DNA of 64,000 nt from Halobacteriovoraceae bacterium (lineage in GTDB: Bacteria > Bdellovibrionota > Bacteriovoracia > Bacteriovoracales > Bacteriovoracaceae): assembly GCA_002711995.1 (NCBI GenBank), contig PASN01000014.1:1-64000 (forward strand), given 5' to 3'. The notes beneath the pieces were generated by a model. That model worked only from the letters and a program-made list of their open reading frames with translations. It was not told where the DNA came from and did not search any database. The translations under genes were made by a program, and so were the position numbers. Positions 7,328 to 16,604 of this stretch are shown here, one piece after another (positions within the stretch are counted from its first letter, which is position 1; each line of letters begins with the position of its first letter).

Positions 7328-9283
7328 TTATTTTGCTTGAGAGATTTTTATTTTCTTCATTCTGCCTTCACCAAGGGATTCAGATTTAAATGCTGATCCT
7401 TCCAGGCTCTTATGAATGATTCTTCTTTCCGCAGGGTTTAGAGATCTTTTAAGAACCACTGGCCTTCTAGTTTGCTTAACGCGGGCCTTGGTTTTCTCTA
7501 CCAATTGAACAAGGTCCTCTTCTTTCTGCTTGTCATCTTTTTGCTGCTCAACAGAAGCATTGATTCTAAGACCCTTTGAGGATCTAAGCTTATCTTGAAG
7601 ATACACTTGAGTTAGAGTTTCAAAAGACCTTAAAAGTTGCTTTCTATTTGTAAGAAGAAGACCTAGGTCTTTCCCCTTAAAGACAATATCCAGGCTTCCT
7701 CTACCTTGATGTACGCTTACATAAAGATCAAGCTTAGAAAGCTTAACTGTTTCAATTAAGAAAGGAAGAACCAAACGCTTAAGTGGTTTGGTGTAGAAAC
7801 GGAACTTTTTAAGTTTTGGCCCAAAAATAAAGAATTTACGCTTTCCTTCCTCTAAGACTTTACTTGCAAGAAGATCCTTGTCTTGAACATCAAAATGTTT
7901 AAGAGCTGCTGCTTGGGCCTGGTCAAAGTCATAGCTTTCAATTTCAAAGTCTTTATGCTCAGGTTTTTCAGCTCTTTTTCTATCTTCTCTTTTCTTGTTG
8001 TCTTTTTTAGGAGCGTCTTTGCGATCTGTTTGAGACCTTTTTTGTCTTGGCTCTCTTTCTCTTGAATCCTCAACCACCTTCAATGTCCTTTTGTCTACTC
8101 TAGGTCTCCTGCCAATATCCTGGGCAAAGTCAACATCTGTTAGATCCATTTTAGGTATTTTCGAGTCGATATATTCGTAAATTGCGTCCAAGTTTTCGCA
8201 ATCCTCATAACCGCATAAGCTAATGGCCTGACCTTCCTTGCCTGCTCGTCCTGTTCTTCCGATTCTATGAACATAGTTTGACGCGTCTTGTGGGAGATCG
8301 TAATTAATAACTAAATTTACATCTTTTATATCAAGGCCTCTTGCGGCCACATCTGTACAAACAAGTATTGTTACTTCTTTGTCTCTGAATTCTTGCATCA
8401 AGCGAGTTCTTTTGTTTTGGCTTAACGCTCCAGAAATTGGCTTTGCAGGAAATCCAAGCCTTCTTAGCCACTCGGCAACTACGTGAGTCTGAATCTGAGT
8501 GTTGCAAAAAACAATCGCATATGTGTCTTGGTGCTCTCTAAGAATGTTAACCATAAGAGGCATTTTTTCTTTAGAGCTTATGATCGCAACCTTGTGGTCA
8601 ATATTGTCCACCAACAGGTCATCAGTGTTTATTCTTAATTCCACAGGGTGGGATCTAAACTTATAAGCAAGTCTTAAAACTTCTTGATTTGAAGTCGCGG
8701 AAACCATTATAAGCTGTCTGTCGGCAGGGGCCTGGCCTAGAATGTCTTCAACATCTTTTTGGAATCCCATGTCAAAAAGTCTGTCGGCCTCATCAAAGAC
8801 AACGCCTTTGCACTTTGAAAGACTTGTGGATTTTTGACCTAAAAGATCTTTGATTCTTCCTGGGGTTCCCACTAAAACATGTGGGTTTTTGGAAAGCAGT
8901 TCTTTTTGCTTTTGTATACTTTCTCCACCAATCAAGCAGACAGTGGTAATGCCCATATGCTCGCCAAACTCTTTAAATACTTTGTCAGTTTGTTGAGCAA
9001 GTTCTCTAGTCGGGCTGAGTACTAAATATAGAGGCTCTCCGTTAAGATCGCCGAATTCTTCTTTATGTTGCGCTAAGTCTTCCAGTATAGGTATGGCGAA
9101 GGATCCTGTCTTTCCACTGCCAGTTTCCGCTTGGGCGAAAATGTCCTTTCCTTCGAGTATTGGCTTTATGGTCAATTCTTGAATGGGGGAGGGCTTTGAG
9201 AAGCCGGCCTTGTCCAGACCTTTAAGAAGTTCCGAGTTTAAGTTGTAATCTTTAAAAGTGTGTTCTGTTTCAGTGTTTTGCAT
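7328..9283 (-). CDS. DEAD-box RNA helicase with long basic C-terminal extension
   Basis: An ATP-dependent RNA helicase, probably for ribosome assembly or cold and stress RNA remodelling. The motifs are in order: Q motif with SPIQ near 32-35, Walker A AETGSGKT at 52-59, PTRELAQQ, GTPGR, DEAD, SAT and HRIGRTGRAG near residue 340. The core ends near 380. About 270 further residues follow: a Lys/Arg/Glu-rich linker (KRSQTDRKDAPKKDNKKRED and on), then a more ordered region of unknown fold, then a basic tail. It resembles RhlE-type helicases, but the second C-terminal region is unusual. No strong ribosome site precedes the ATG. It lies 56 bases downstream of the rhomboid gene on the same strand. 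Confidence 0.92.
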   Translation of the reverse strand: MQNTETEHTFKDYNLNSELLKGLDKAGFSKPSPIQELTIKPILEGKDIFAQAETGSGKTGSFAIPILEDLAQHKEEFGDLNGEPLYLVLSPTRELAQQTDKVFKEFGEHMGITTVCLIGGESIQKQKELLSKNPHVLVGTPGRIKDLLGQKSTSLSKCKGVVFDEADRLFDMGFQKDVEDILGQAPADRQLIMVSATSNQEVLRLAYKFRSHPVELRINTDDLLVDNIDHKVAIISSKEKMPLMVNILREHQDTYAIVFCNTQIQTHVVAEWLRRLGFPAKPISGALSQNKRTRLMQEFRDKEVTILVCTDVAARGLDIKDVNLVINYDLPQDASNYVHRIGRTGRAGKEGQAISLCGYEDCENLDAIYEYIDSKIPKMDLTDVDFAQDIGRRPRVDKRTLKVVEDSREREPRQKRSQTDRKDAPKKDNKKREDRKRAEKPEHKDFEIESYDFDQAQAAALKHFDVQDKDLLASKVLEEGKRKFFIFGPKLKKFRFYTKPLKRLVLPFLIETVKLSKLDLYVSVHQGRGSLDIVFKGKDLGLLLTNRKQLLRSFETLTQVYLQDKLRSSKGLRINASVEQQKDDKQKEEDLVQLVEKTKARVKQTRRPVVLKRSLNPAERRIIHKSLEGSAFKSESLGEGRMKKIKISQAK

Positions 9284-9339
9284 GCGTCAATAAGATAAAC
9301 GCTTTAATGTCCTTAGGCAACACTCAATACTGATAAAAA

Positions 9340-9990
9340 CTATATAAGCTCTTTAAACTTTTGATCTCTAAACTTTTTCCTAATCCACAAGAAGTACAAA
9401 GCGCCCATTAATGCTCCGCCTAAGTGGGCTCCGTGTCCTATTGGGAACCCGCCTCCTCTGGTTTGAGCAATTAGACCCCATAGGTCAACTCCGACAAATA
9501 ATAAGGCGCCCCAAATTGCTCCAATAGGTATAAATCCCAGCAAGAGTATTTTCTTCTTAGGAAATAGAAGGGCGTATAGCAGTATTATTCCAGCAATGGC
9601 CCCTGACGCGCCTAAAGCGTTTAGGTAGGGCTCTTGTAAAAGAAAGTAGGATGTGGCGGCGTGTAAAAATGAGCCAGAAACACCTGCCACCAAATAGAAT
9701 ACTAAAAAGGCTTTTCTCCCAGTTATTTGGATAACAATTGTTCCAAAGCTGTGAAGAACAAACATGTTTATAAAAATGTGGAAAAAGGCGTTGTGAGAAA
9801 AAGCTGAGCTTAAGAGAACCCAGAATCTTCCTTTGGCCAAGGCATCCCAACTAACCAGGAAGTTTTGCGCCATAAACTGCAAGCTTCCCTCGTAAAAAGA
9901 GTACTGCCAGCTTAAAAACACGCCGATATTTATCATGATAATTGTTCTGATCAGCTGAGATTTGTAAAAGGGATCTATAAATCGCTCCAT
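9340..9990 (-). CDS. Rhomboid-family intramembrane serine protease
   Basis: This is a 216-residue membrane protein with six predicted transmembrane segments. The catalytic serine is Ser129 in LGASGA and the catalytic histidine is His189 in GHGAHLGG. The HIFINMF segment (71-77) supplies the conserved H-x-x-x-N positions. All parts of an active rhomboid are present. It should cleave single-pass membrane proteins within the inner membrane; the substrate is unknown. A second, longer rhomboid lies at 54536-56065. It is upstream of the DEAD-box helicase on the same strand, 56 bases away, and could be cotranscribed. Confidence 0.9.
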   Translation of the reverse strand: MERFIDPFYKSQLIRTIIMINIGVFLSWQYSFYEGSLQFMAQNFLVSWDALAKGRFWVLLSSAFSHNAFFHIFINMFVLHSFGTIVIQITGRKAFLVFYLVAGVSGSFLHAATSYFLLQEPYLNALGASGAIAGIILLYALLFPKKKILLLGFIPIGAIWGALLFVGVDLWGLIAQTRGGGFPIGHGAHLGGALMGALYFLWIRKKFRDQKFKELI

Positions 9991-10122
9991 ACCAAAGCCT
10001 AGCGTTGGTGAGCTTAAAATCCAAGAGCCTTTCGATTAAGTATAGGGAAGCTAAGTTATATTTGGCCTATACAAATGGGAAATGCGTTGTGCGCCATTAA
10101 AGAATGTAATATGAATTAAGAT

Positions 10123-10449
10123 ATGAAAAAACAAGTTTTATGCCTAAGCAATGACCAACTCTTTAATTTCGACTCTAATCTTTTTGAGACAAATCATGCT
10201 CATGATGTTTCATCAGTTGTAAGCAAGATTAAAAACTCTTTTCCGGATCTTATTGTCGCAAGTTTGGATTGCAAGATAGATAAGTCAAAAGAGATGCTAA
10301 ACGCTTTGGATGAATGCGATATCTTCTCGCATGTCCCCGTGATAGTCTTGGCGTCCGACACTAAAGACCTGGATCCAAAAATTAAAGAGAAGGTTTATTT
10401 AAAGTCCTGCCAGAGGGAGCTATCAAGCTTTGCCGCTCTGGCCTGCTGA
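10123..10449 (+). CDS. Degenerate receiver-like protein
   Basis: This 108-residue protein has the layout of a CheY-like receiver domain: a short first strand (KKQVLCLSND), SFPDLIVASLDCKID where the third strand and phospho-acceptor would be, VPVIVLASDTKD for the fourth strand, and KVYLKS for the fifth. The acceptor Asp expected five residues after PD is replaced by Ser, and the first acidic pair is reduced to one. It is therefore probably not phosphorylated in the usual way. There is no output domain. It ends at 10449, directly against the convergent acidic protein gene. The receiver assignment is by pattern only. Confidence 0.5.
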   Translation: MKKQVLCLSNDQLFNFDSNLFETNHAHDVSSVVSKIKNSFPDLIVASLDCKIDKSKEMLNALDECDIFSHVPVIVLASDTKDLDPKIKEKVYLKSCQRELSSFAALAC

Positions 10450-10797
10450 CTATAGAGAGGTGTCAATATACGGCCCCTCGTTTTCTTCGTAAAAACCTTC
10501 ATCTGTGTCGTAGTAGTCGAATTCTTCGCCATAATAATCGTAGTCCATATCTTCTTCGATTAAATCAACATCATCGAAATAGGCGTCGTCATACTCCACT
10601 GGATCTTCATATTCAAGCTGCTCTTGAGGCAGATAATCGCCTTCAGCGTAGGGAGAGAAATCGTCTTGATAGTTTCTTTCATCTCCCCAGTCAACGTCCC
10701 GTGGTTCATTTATGTCAGTAATGGTTTGAGCATTGGTTGCAAGTGACAGTGACGTCAGCACTGTGATTATTAAAAGCTTTATTTGAAAAAGTCTCAT
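10450..10797 (-). CDS. Exported acidic Asp/Glu/Tyr-rich protein
   Basis: This 115-residue protein has a signal peptide (MRLFQIKLLIITVLTSLSLATNA, cut near residue 23). The mature part is dominated by Asp, Glu and Tyr (for example DMDYDYYGEEFDYYD near the end). It has no cysteine and no recognisable domain, and is probably disordered. A strong AGGAGGAG ribosome site precedes the ATG. It is one of several small acidic exported proteins in this window and, like the others, sits tail to tail with its neighbour. The Tyr-rich composition sets it apart from the Gln- and Met-rich members. Confidence 0.65.
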   Translation of the reverse strand: MRLFQIKLLIITVLTSLSLATNAQTITDINEPRDVDWGDERNYQDDFSPYAEGDYLPQEQLEYEDPVEYDDAYFDDVDLIEEDMDYDYYGEEFDYYDTDEGFYEENEGPYIDTSL

Positions 10798-10835
10798 AAC
10801 TCCTCCTGAGTGTTAAACTGCAAATAGGGCGCCCT

Positions 10836-11276
10836 TTAGTGAAAGGACTGAGCGAATGTGGTGCTTTCTAAGGATTTCTTAGCTTCGGCTTTGTTGATGT
10901 CATCAATTTGTTCATTTAGAAGCCAAAAGTCATACAACACACCCAGAAAAAATACTCCCCCTGAAAGTAGGTAAACAATTGCGCTTGTCCACTTTTGCTC
11001 ATAAAACCTATGCGCGCCAAAAACTCCTAGAAAGGTAAGCAGTATCCAGGCGATGTTATAGTCTAAGGGACCCTCACTGAACCTATTGTCCGCCTCCTCA
11101 TCCATTCTAGGAATAAGGAAAACATCCACAAGCCAACCAATTCCAAAGAGCCCTAAGGTGAAAAACCATATGGTTCCACTAATTGGTTTTCCGTAATAGA
11201 AGCGATGAGCTCCGGTGAAACCAAAAAGCCAAAGCAAGTAGCCTAAAATTATACTATGCGAATTGTTTTGCTCCAT
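10836..11276 (-). CDS. TM2-domain membrane protein (two copies)
   Basis: This 146-residue protein contains two TM2-type halves. Residues about 8-55 read GYLLWLFGFTGAHRFYYG followed by a membrane hairpin ending in GWLVDVFLIP. Residues about 73-125 read WILLTFLGVFGAHRFYEQKW followed by LLSGGVFFLGVLYDFWLLN. The G-x-x-GAHRFY motif in each half is the family mark. TM2 proteins are small membrane proteins of unclear function. The doubled arrangement is less common than a single domain. A GGAGG stretch lies about ten bases before the ATG. Confidence 0.8.
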   Translation of the reverse strand: MEQNNSHSIILGYLLWLFGFTGAHRFYYGKPISGTIWFFTLGLFGIGWLVDVFLIPRMDEEADNRFSEGPLDYNIAWILLTFLGVFGAHRFYEQKWTSAIVYLLSGGVFFLGVLYDFWLLNEQIDDINKAEAKKSLESTTFAQSFH

Positions 11277-11375
11277 CCTTTAAAACCTCCAAAACAATAT
11301 GGATTCAAGATTTGCGCCGGCCAAGTGGTACGAGGGTTGCAACAGTTTTGAGCGGGCCATAACCAAGGAGGAATC

Positions 11376-12119
11376 ATGCAAGGTGACAAGGCAGTTATTT
11401 TAGATATGGACGGGGTGCTCTTAAAAACTCACCACCTTCACGCTATGGCCTGGAAGCGACTGTTTGACGAGTTTCTTAAAGAGCATAGTGAAGTAAATCA
11501 AACAGAATTCATCCCTTTTGATGAAATTAATGACTACAGAAAGTATGTAGATGGAATGCCAAGACTTCAAGGGCTTCAAAACTTCTTGCTATCAAGAAGA
11601 ATAGATCTTCCATGGGGGAGTGATAATGACACAGACAATGATCACACTATTATTGGACTTGGAAAAAGAAAACAGCGCTATTACCAAGAGCTTCTAAACA
11701 CCAAAGGGCCAAAGGTGTTTAAAGACAGCGTGGAGGTTATTAAAAAATGGACCAATCACCACGTTCCAATGGCCGTGGTTTCGTCTAGCCAAAATTGCAA
11801 ACAAGTTCTTGCCATGGGGAGAGTGGAAATCTTTTTTGACACTATTGTGGACCCTCAGTTGGCCGCCAAGCAAGACTTGAAAGGAAAGCCTGAGCCCGAC
11901 TACTTTGTGCATGGTGCGGAACTTTTGGGATTTAAACCAGACCAATCCTACGTTGTGGAGGATTCTCTTGCAGGCGTGAAGGCCGCCAAAAAAGGTGGCT
12001 TTTCCAAAGTGTTTGGGATGGTTCACGGTGAAGACTCGGAAAAAGAAAATCAATTAAGAGACGCAGGCGCTGACGCCATAATTCACTCCCTGTCAGAGAT
12101 TCACGACCCGGAATTATAG
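11376..12119 (+). CDS. pgmB: Beta-phosphoglucomutase, HAD superfamily
   Basis: Converts beta-glucose 1-phosphate to glucose 6-phosphate in the cytoplasm. The 247-residue protein begins with the HAD motif VILDMDGVLLKT, with nucleophile Asp10 and acid-base Asp12. Motif II is VVSSSQN, and the late motifs are KPEPDYFVHGAELLG and VVEDSLAGVKAAKKGG. A strong AAGGAGGAATC ribosome site precedes the ATG. The next gene, a GH65 phosphorylase, starts one base after its stop. Such an enzyme releases beta-glucose 1-phosphate, the substrate of this mutase, and this context is the main support for beta-phosphoglucomutase rather than another HAD phosphatase. Confidence 0.88.
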   Translation: MQGDKAVILDMDGVLLKTHHLHAMAWKRLFDEFLKEHSEVNQTEFIPFDEINDYRKYVDGMPRLQGLQNFLLSRRIDLPWGSDNDTDNDHTIIGLGKRKQRYYQELLNTKGPKVFKDSVEVIKKWTNHHVPMAVVSSSQNCKQVLAMGRVEIFFDTIVDPQLAAKQDLKGKPEPDYFVHGAELLGFKPDQSYVVEDSLAGVKAAKKGGFSKVFGMVHGEDSEKENQLRDAGADAIIHSLSEIHDPEL

Positions 12120-12120
12120 A

Positions 12121-14535
12121 ATGGACTCTTGGAAATTAACCTATTGTGAATGGAAGCAAGAAAAGGCAGGACACCAAGAGGCTTTGTGCACTCTCGGCAA
12201 TGGGTATATGGCCGTTAGAGGCACAGGCCCTGAGGCAAAATCAGACTCTATTCACTACCCAGGAGTTTATCTTGCAGGCGGCTACAATAAGCTGGAAACC
12301 GAAGTTGAAAGTCGCATGGTCGAAAATGAGGACCTGGTAAATTGGCCGAACTGGCTGCCACTTACATTTAAGGTTGAAGACGGAGAATGGTTCGAACTAG
12401 GAACAGTGAACATCTTGGAGTTTAAAAAGGAAATCTCCATGCAGGATGGATTTCTTTATCGAAGGATTGAATTCGAAGACAAAGAAAAGCGGAGAACACG
12501 CCTTGAAGAGCGAAGAATATTGAGCATGGAAAATAAGCACGTCGGCGCCATTGAGTGGAAAATTACACCTTTGAACTGGGAGGGAGAAGTTACCTTAAAA
12601 TCCTTTCTTGATGGTGGAGTTAGGAACGAAGGAGTCGAAAGATACAAAAAACTAAACTCTCTTCATTTGGAGGTTCGGAAAAAAGGTGTTGCCCAAGAAA
12701 ACATTGTCTATTTAGAGTGCCAGACCAATCAATCTGAAATCGTAATGGGCCAAGCATCAAAAGTCGATGTTTATGAGAATCGCCTGCTTTGTTCCCACTC
12801 AAGAATTACCTTTCAGCAAGAAAAGCTTATAGGGCAAGAGGTGAGGTTTAAATGCTCACGTCTTAAAACCTATACAGTAGAGAAGGTTTGTGTGTTTTAC
12901 ACCTCTAAAGATCATGCCATATCATCACCCATCGACGCTGCAAATAAGCTTGTTAGAAGACTGCCGAGGTTCTCAGCGCTTTTTGCCAAACATCAACTTA
13001 AGTGGAAAGAGCTCTGGTTTCAGTTTGATTTGTCCATGCAAAGCATGTCCGCAGAAAACATGGCACTTAGGCTTCACATCTTTCACCTTTTGCAAACAGC
13101 TTGTCACAACACTATTGGACTCGACACTAGCGTTCCCGCTAGGGGACTCCATGGTGAGGCATATCGAGGTCATATCTTTTGGGATGAACTCTTTATCTTT
13201 CCATTTTACTACCTAAGGATGCCGGAGCTATCAAGATCTCTTTTGATGTACAGATACAGAAGACTTTCAGAGGCCAAACAACTTGCCAAGGAAGAGGGGT
13301 ATGAGGGTGCAATGTATCCTTGGCAGAGCGGAAGCGATGGAAGCGAAGAAGGACAAAAGTTGCATCTTAATCCTAATTCTGGCAATTGGGTACCGGACAA
13401 CACCAGCCTTCAAAGACATATAAACGGCGCTATCGTTTACAATGTTGTGAAGTATTATGAGGCAACCCATGATCATGAATTTATGCACTACTATGGAGTG
13501 GAAATAATATTTGAAATTTGCAAGTTTTGGGTCTCGGCCGTAAGGCTTTGTTCTGAATCTAAGAAATATGAGTTGTGTCACATTGTAGGGCCTGATGAGT
13601 TTCACACCAAATACCCGGACAAAGATGAAGCAGGGCTGCACAATAATGCTTACACCAACTTTCTTGCTTCATGGTCTATAAAAAAGGCCTTAAGCTTTTT
13701 CGAAGCCCAAAGTGAAACTAAGCAAGGAGAGCTCCTTGAAGAATTAGACCTCACTCACGACGACTTATCCTTGTGGGAAAGAGTCGCCTCAAATTTATTG
13801 ATCCCTTTTCAAGGGGAAGGGATTATCTCTCAGTTTAGCGGGTACGAGGATTTAGAGGATTTTCCTTTTGAAAAGTACATCCGGAAATATGGAAACATTC
13901 AAAGACTCGATAGAATCCTTGAGGCCGAGGGAGATGACATCAATAAATACAAAGTGAACAAGCAGGCGGATGTGCTCATGCTTTTTTACCTGTTCTCCGC
14001 TGAGGAGCTGAATGAGCAGTTTTCATACATGGGATATGACTTTAAAAGTGAATGGATTCCCAAAAATATTCACTACTATTTAGAGCAAACCACTAATGGA
14101 TCATCCTTGAGCCGAGTTGCCCACTCTTGGGTTATGGCAAGGCTTGATCGTGTAAAATCATGGAGACTCTTCCAAGAGGCACTTGCGAGTGATCTCATGG
14201 ACACCCAGGGGGGAACAACTAGCGAGGGAATTCACCTAGGGGCCATGGCCGGAACAGTGGACATTGTTCAAAGATGCTTTGTGGGCATTGAAATTAGAAG
14301 ATATGTCCTTTGGTTCAACCCTCTGTTGCCAAAAGAGCTTGGAACATTAATATTCCGAATAAGATATAGAGGGCATATGCTCAAAGTGAAAGTTGATCAC
14401 CAGTGCCTGTGGGTGGAAGTTGAGAGGAGCTGGATTGGCAATGGAAAGATTGGTTTTCAAGACCAAGTGTATGAATTTAGGCAGGGCGACTCCTTCGAAT
14501 TTGGTTTATGCGCGCAAAGGCCAGTCATGCATTGA
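12121..14535 (+). CDS. Glycoside hydrolase family 65 disaccharide phosphorylase
   Basis: This 804-residue cytoplasmic enzyme has the family 65 layout. An N-terminal beta-sandwich (NGYMAVRGTGPEA near 28-40) precedes an (alpha/alpha)6 barrel with HGEAYRGHIFWDELFIFPFY and YPWQSGSDGSEE, and a small C-terminal beta domain follows. The general acid is Glu493 in GPDEFH, followed by the HNNAYTNFLA segment. It phosphorolyses maltose, trehalose, kojibiose or a related disaccharide to glucose and beta-glucose 1-phosphate; the exact substrate cannot be read by eye. It has no clear ribosome site of its own and starts one base after the pgmB stop, so translation is probably coupled. Together they feed disaccharide glucose into glycolysis. 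No dedicated transporter is next to the pair. Confidence 0.9.
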   Translation: MDSWKLTYCEWKQEKAGHQEALCTLGNGYMAVRGTGPEAKSDSIHYPGVYLAGGYNKLETEVESRMVENEDLVNWPNWLPLTFKVEDGEWFELGTVNILEFKKEISMQDGFLYRRIEFEDKEKRRTRLEERRILSMENKHVGAIEWKITPLNWEGEVTLKSFLDGGVRNEGVERYKKLNSLHLEVRKKGVAQENIVYLECQTNQSEIVMGQASKVDVYENRLLCSHSRITFQQEKLIGQEVRFKCSRLKTYTVEKVCVFYTSKDHAISSPIDAANKLVRRLPRFSALFAKHQLKWKELWFQFDLSMQSMSAENMALRLHIFHLLQTACHNTIGLDTSVPARGLHGEAYRGHIFWDELFIFPFYYLRMPELSRSLLMYRYRRLSEAKQLAKEEGYEGAMYPWQSGSDGSEEGQKLHLNPNSGNWVPDNTSLQRHINGAIVYNVVKYYEATHDHEFMHYYGVEIIFEICKFWVSAVRLCSESKKYELCHIVGPDEFHTKYPDKDEAGLHNNAYTNFLASWSIKKALSFFEAQSETKQGELLEELDLTHDDLSLWERVASNLLIPFQGEGIISQFSGYEDLEDFPFEKYIRKYGNIQRLDRILEAEGDDINKYKVNKQADVLMLFYLFSAEELNEQFSYMGYDFKSEWIPKNIHYYLEQTTNGSSLSRVAHSWVMARLDRVKSWRLFQEALASDLMDTQGGTTSEGIHLGAMAGTVDIVQRCFVGIEIRRYVLWFNPLLPKELGTLIFRIRYRGHMLKVKVDHQCLWVEVERSWIGNGKIGFQDQVYEFRQGDSFEFGLCAQRPVMH

Positions 14536-14597
14536 AATTTGTTCAACACAGGCCATACAAGGCTTGATCGTTATTTTTAATGCGCTAAATTAATCGC

Positions 14598-15857
14598 ATG
14601 ATAAGTGATGTAAATAAGGCCGATAGGGCATTTGTAATTGTTAGTGATATTGAAATGAGCTGCGGCGGAGACATGGATGATTTTGTCCATACCCGCTACC
14701 TTTGTGAGTTCATTGACCAGTATAACCAAGGCGATTATAAGGACAAGGAAGTTGATCTTGTCTTCAATGGCGACACCTTCGACTTTCTAAAAACACAAAT
14801 TGATCACGACACTCCTCACTTAATTGATGAGGAGATGGCAATGGATAAATTGACCCAAATAGAGACTGCCCATAAAGCGTTCTTTGAAACCCTGGCAAAG
14901 TTTGTGAAACATAAAGATGCGGCCAGGAGAGTTCACTTTATTGTTGGCAATCACGACCAAGAGCTGCTTTTTCCAAAAGTGCAGGACCGTATAGTTGAAT
15001 TGTGCGGAAACAGCGGACAAATCCTTTTTCCTGGATTTGAGATGCGAGTTGGTGACTTGTTGATTGAGCATGGCTCCCAGAAAGACCAACTTTTTCAAGT
15101 GCCTGTTGACAGGCCATTTCTCGAATACAATGGCAAAAAAATACTTAACCTTCCTTGGACAAGTGTGACAATAATCAACACATTAATTCCATTTAGAAGC
15201 GAATTTCACGCTTTGGACAGGATCAAACCGAAGCTTGAGGTTTTTGAAAGAGTGCCAGAGCTAAAAGAGTGGATGCTTGGCAGGCTTTGGAACTATTGGA
15301 CCAATGACTATTTGAAAGACTATGTTAAAAGCTCTGATCCACTTAAAAAGATAAGCTGGTCCATGATTAAAGAGGCCTTTAAAAGAAGTCTGTTTTTCAA
15401 CCCTGATGTTGAGGTGGGCGAGGCGTTCGCAAAAAAACTTGAAAAGGAAGAACATGTTAAAGTCACAGTGGTTGGGCATGTTCATGATCCTAAAATCTTT
15501 TGCAATGGCAATAGAAAAGTTATCCAGGCCGGATGTTTTAGAGACGAGTTCATGTTGGAAGAGGGGGGCACAAAATATACTCCTATCGCCAAAAGCTACA
15601 CTGAGATCTTATTTAAAGACAATAAGACAATAGCAAGCAACCTCATTGAAGTTAGCGGTCCTGAAATTGAAAAATGGCGCTATCCAAAAGCTTTGGAAGA
15701 GTATCGTGAAGTGCTAAGAGAAAAGCTTAAGGTCGAGAAAGCAATAAAAGAAAACAAGTCTAAACCAATGATTGAAGACCCAGGTGCAAGAGCGCTAGAA
15801 ACTCCTTCTGTCATTATGAAGGCCACTAAAAAATATCAAGAAGCTTTTAAAAATTAA
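14598..15857 (+). CDS. Calcineurin-like metallophosphoesterase
   Basis: This 419-residue protein has the metallophosphoesterase motifs in order: SDIEM near residue 17 in place of the usual D-x-H, FNGDTFDF, VGNHDQE, IEHGSQKD and GHVHDP. In the first motif the usual His is replaced by Glu, which may alter metal use. A roughly 110-residue helical insertion separates the IEHGS and GHVHD motifs. The last 80 residues are a charged helical tail (RYPKALEEYREVLREKLKVE). It may act on a lipid or nucleotide phosphate, perhaps like UDP-diacylglucosamine hydrolases, but the substrate is unknown. No signal peptide is visible. It is followed tail to tail by the HhH protein. Confidence 0.8.
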   Translation: MISDVNKADRAFVIVSDIEMSCGGDMDDFVHTRYLCEFIDQYNQGDYKDKEVDLVFNGDTFDFLKTQIDHDTPHLIDEEMAMDKLTQIETAHKAFFETLAKFVKHKDAARRVHFIVGNHDQELLFPKVQDRIVELCGNSGQILFPGFEMRVGDLLIEHGSQKDQLFQVPVDRPFLEYNGKKILNLPWTSVTIINTLIPFRSEFHALDRIKPKLEVFERVPELKEWMLGRLWNYWTNDYLKDYVKSSDPLKKISWSMIKEAFKRSLFFNPDVEVGEAFAKKLEKEEHVKVTVVGHVHDPKIFCNGNRKVIQAGCFRDEFMLEEGGTKYTPIAKSYTEILFKDNKTIASNLIEVSGPEIEKWRYPKALEEYREVLREKLKVEKAIKENKSKPMIEDPGARALETPSVIMKATKKYQEAFKN

Positions 15858-16484
15858 TCATTCAGCGAAGCGTTGTTCGCTTATTGCCATGATTTCTGGA
15901 CGCAAAGTATTTAACAGATCTGTGTCTACTCCAGTTATCGCATTTAATTGTTTTGAGGAGCTAAACTGTCCCATCCTCTCACGGGCATCAATTACTCTTT
16001 GAGCACTCTGCTCATCCAATCCTAGAAATACAAAGTCATCTTTGCTAAGACGGTTAACATCCGCCATTGTGGCGCATACTTGAAGTGCTGGTAGATCTCT
16101 CTTGTCGGTTTTATTTTCGGCCATCTTTACCATGGTTTGCGCACGGCCCTCAGCTATTGTGAAACGTCCTAGTTCGCCTTTAATCTTCTTTTCCTTGATG
16201 TCATGTCCCACCTCGACATCTACAACCTTGTTCATGCTCATCTGTCTTTGCTTCTTGAGCTCAATAAGCTCTTTTTGAAGCCCGGCCACTTTCTGTTGTA
16301 GCTCTTTGATCTGTTTGGTAGTTGTTTGCTCCTGTCTTTGTTTGATATCCATGTTTCCCTGTTTTTTCATGCTTTCTTCGATAATGAGATCTTCAACAAT
16401 ATAGACATCGCTTTTATCTGCTTGGGTCCAAGCACTTTGAGTGGTTGCAATTAGCACAAAGATTAAAAGTGAAATTCGTTTCAT
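15858..16484 (-). CDS. Exported protein with coiled coil and helix-hairpin-helix domain
   Basis: This 208-residue protein has a signal peptide (MKRISLLIFVLIATTQSAWTQA). A coiled-coil stretch follows (about 45-90, rich in Gln, Lys and Glu, with KELQQKVAGLQKELIELKKQ). A ComEA-like helix-hairpin-helix region is at the C-terminus (about 140-200: MADVNRLSKDDFVFLGLDEQ and on to QLNAITGVDTDLL). The start at 16484 is chosen for AAAGGATTTAATT before it; an upstream ATG at 16535 would hide the signal peptide. HhH domains of this type bind DNA in ComEA, and periplasmic DNA uptake is possible, but the coiled coil is unusual for that role. Confidence 0.7.
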   Translation of the reverse strand: MKRISLLIFVLIATTQSAWTQADKSDVYIVEDLIIEESMKKQGNMDIKQRQEQTTTKQIKELQQKVAGLQKELIELKKQRQMSMNKVVDVEVGHDIKEKKIKGELGRFTIAEGRAQTMVKMAENKTDKRDLPALQVCATMADVNRLSKDDFVFLGLDEQSAQRVIDARERMGQFSSSKQLNAITGVDTDLLNTLRPEIMAISEQRFAE

Positions 16485-16604
16485 AATTAAATCCTTTAAG
16501 TATTGTCGGAAATAAAGTAGCAGGCCATGCGCCAATTGAATCTACTTCCTATTCTGGTAGATAAATTGCACAAAGTTTTCTGAAGATGAGTACAAGGAGT
16601 TGTA

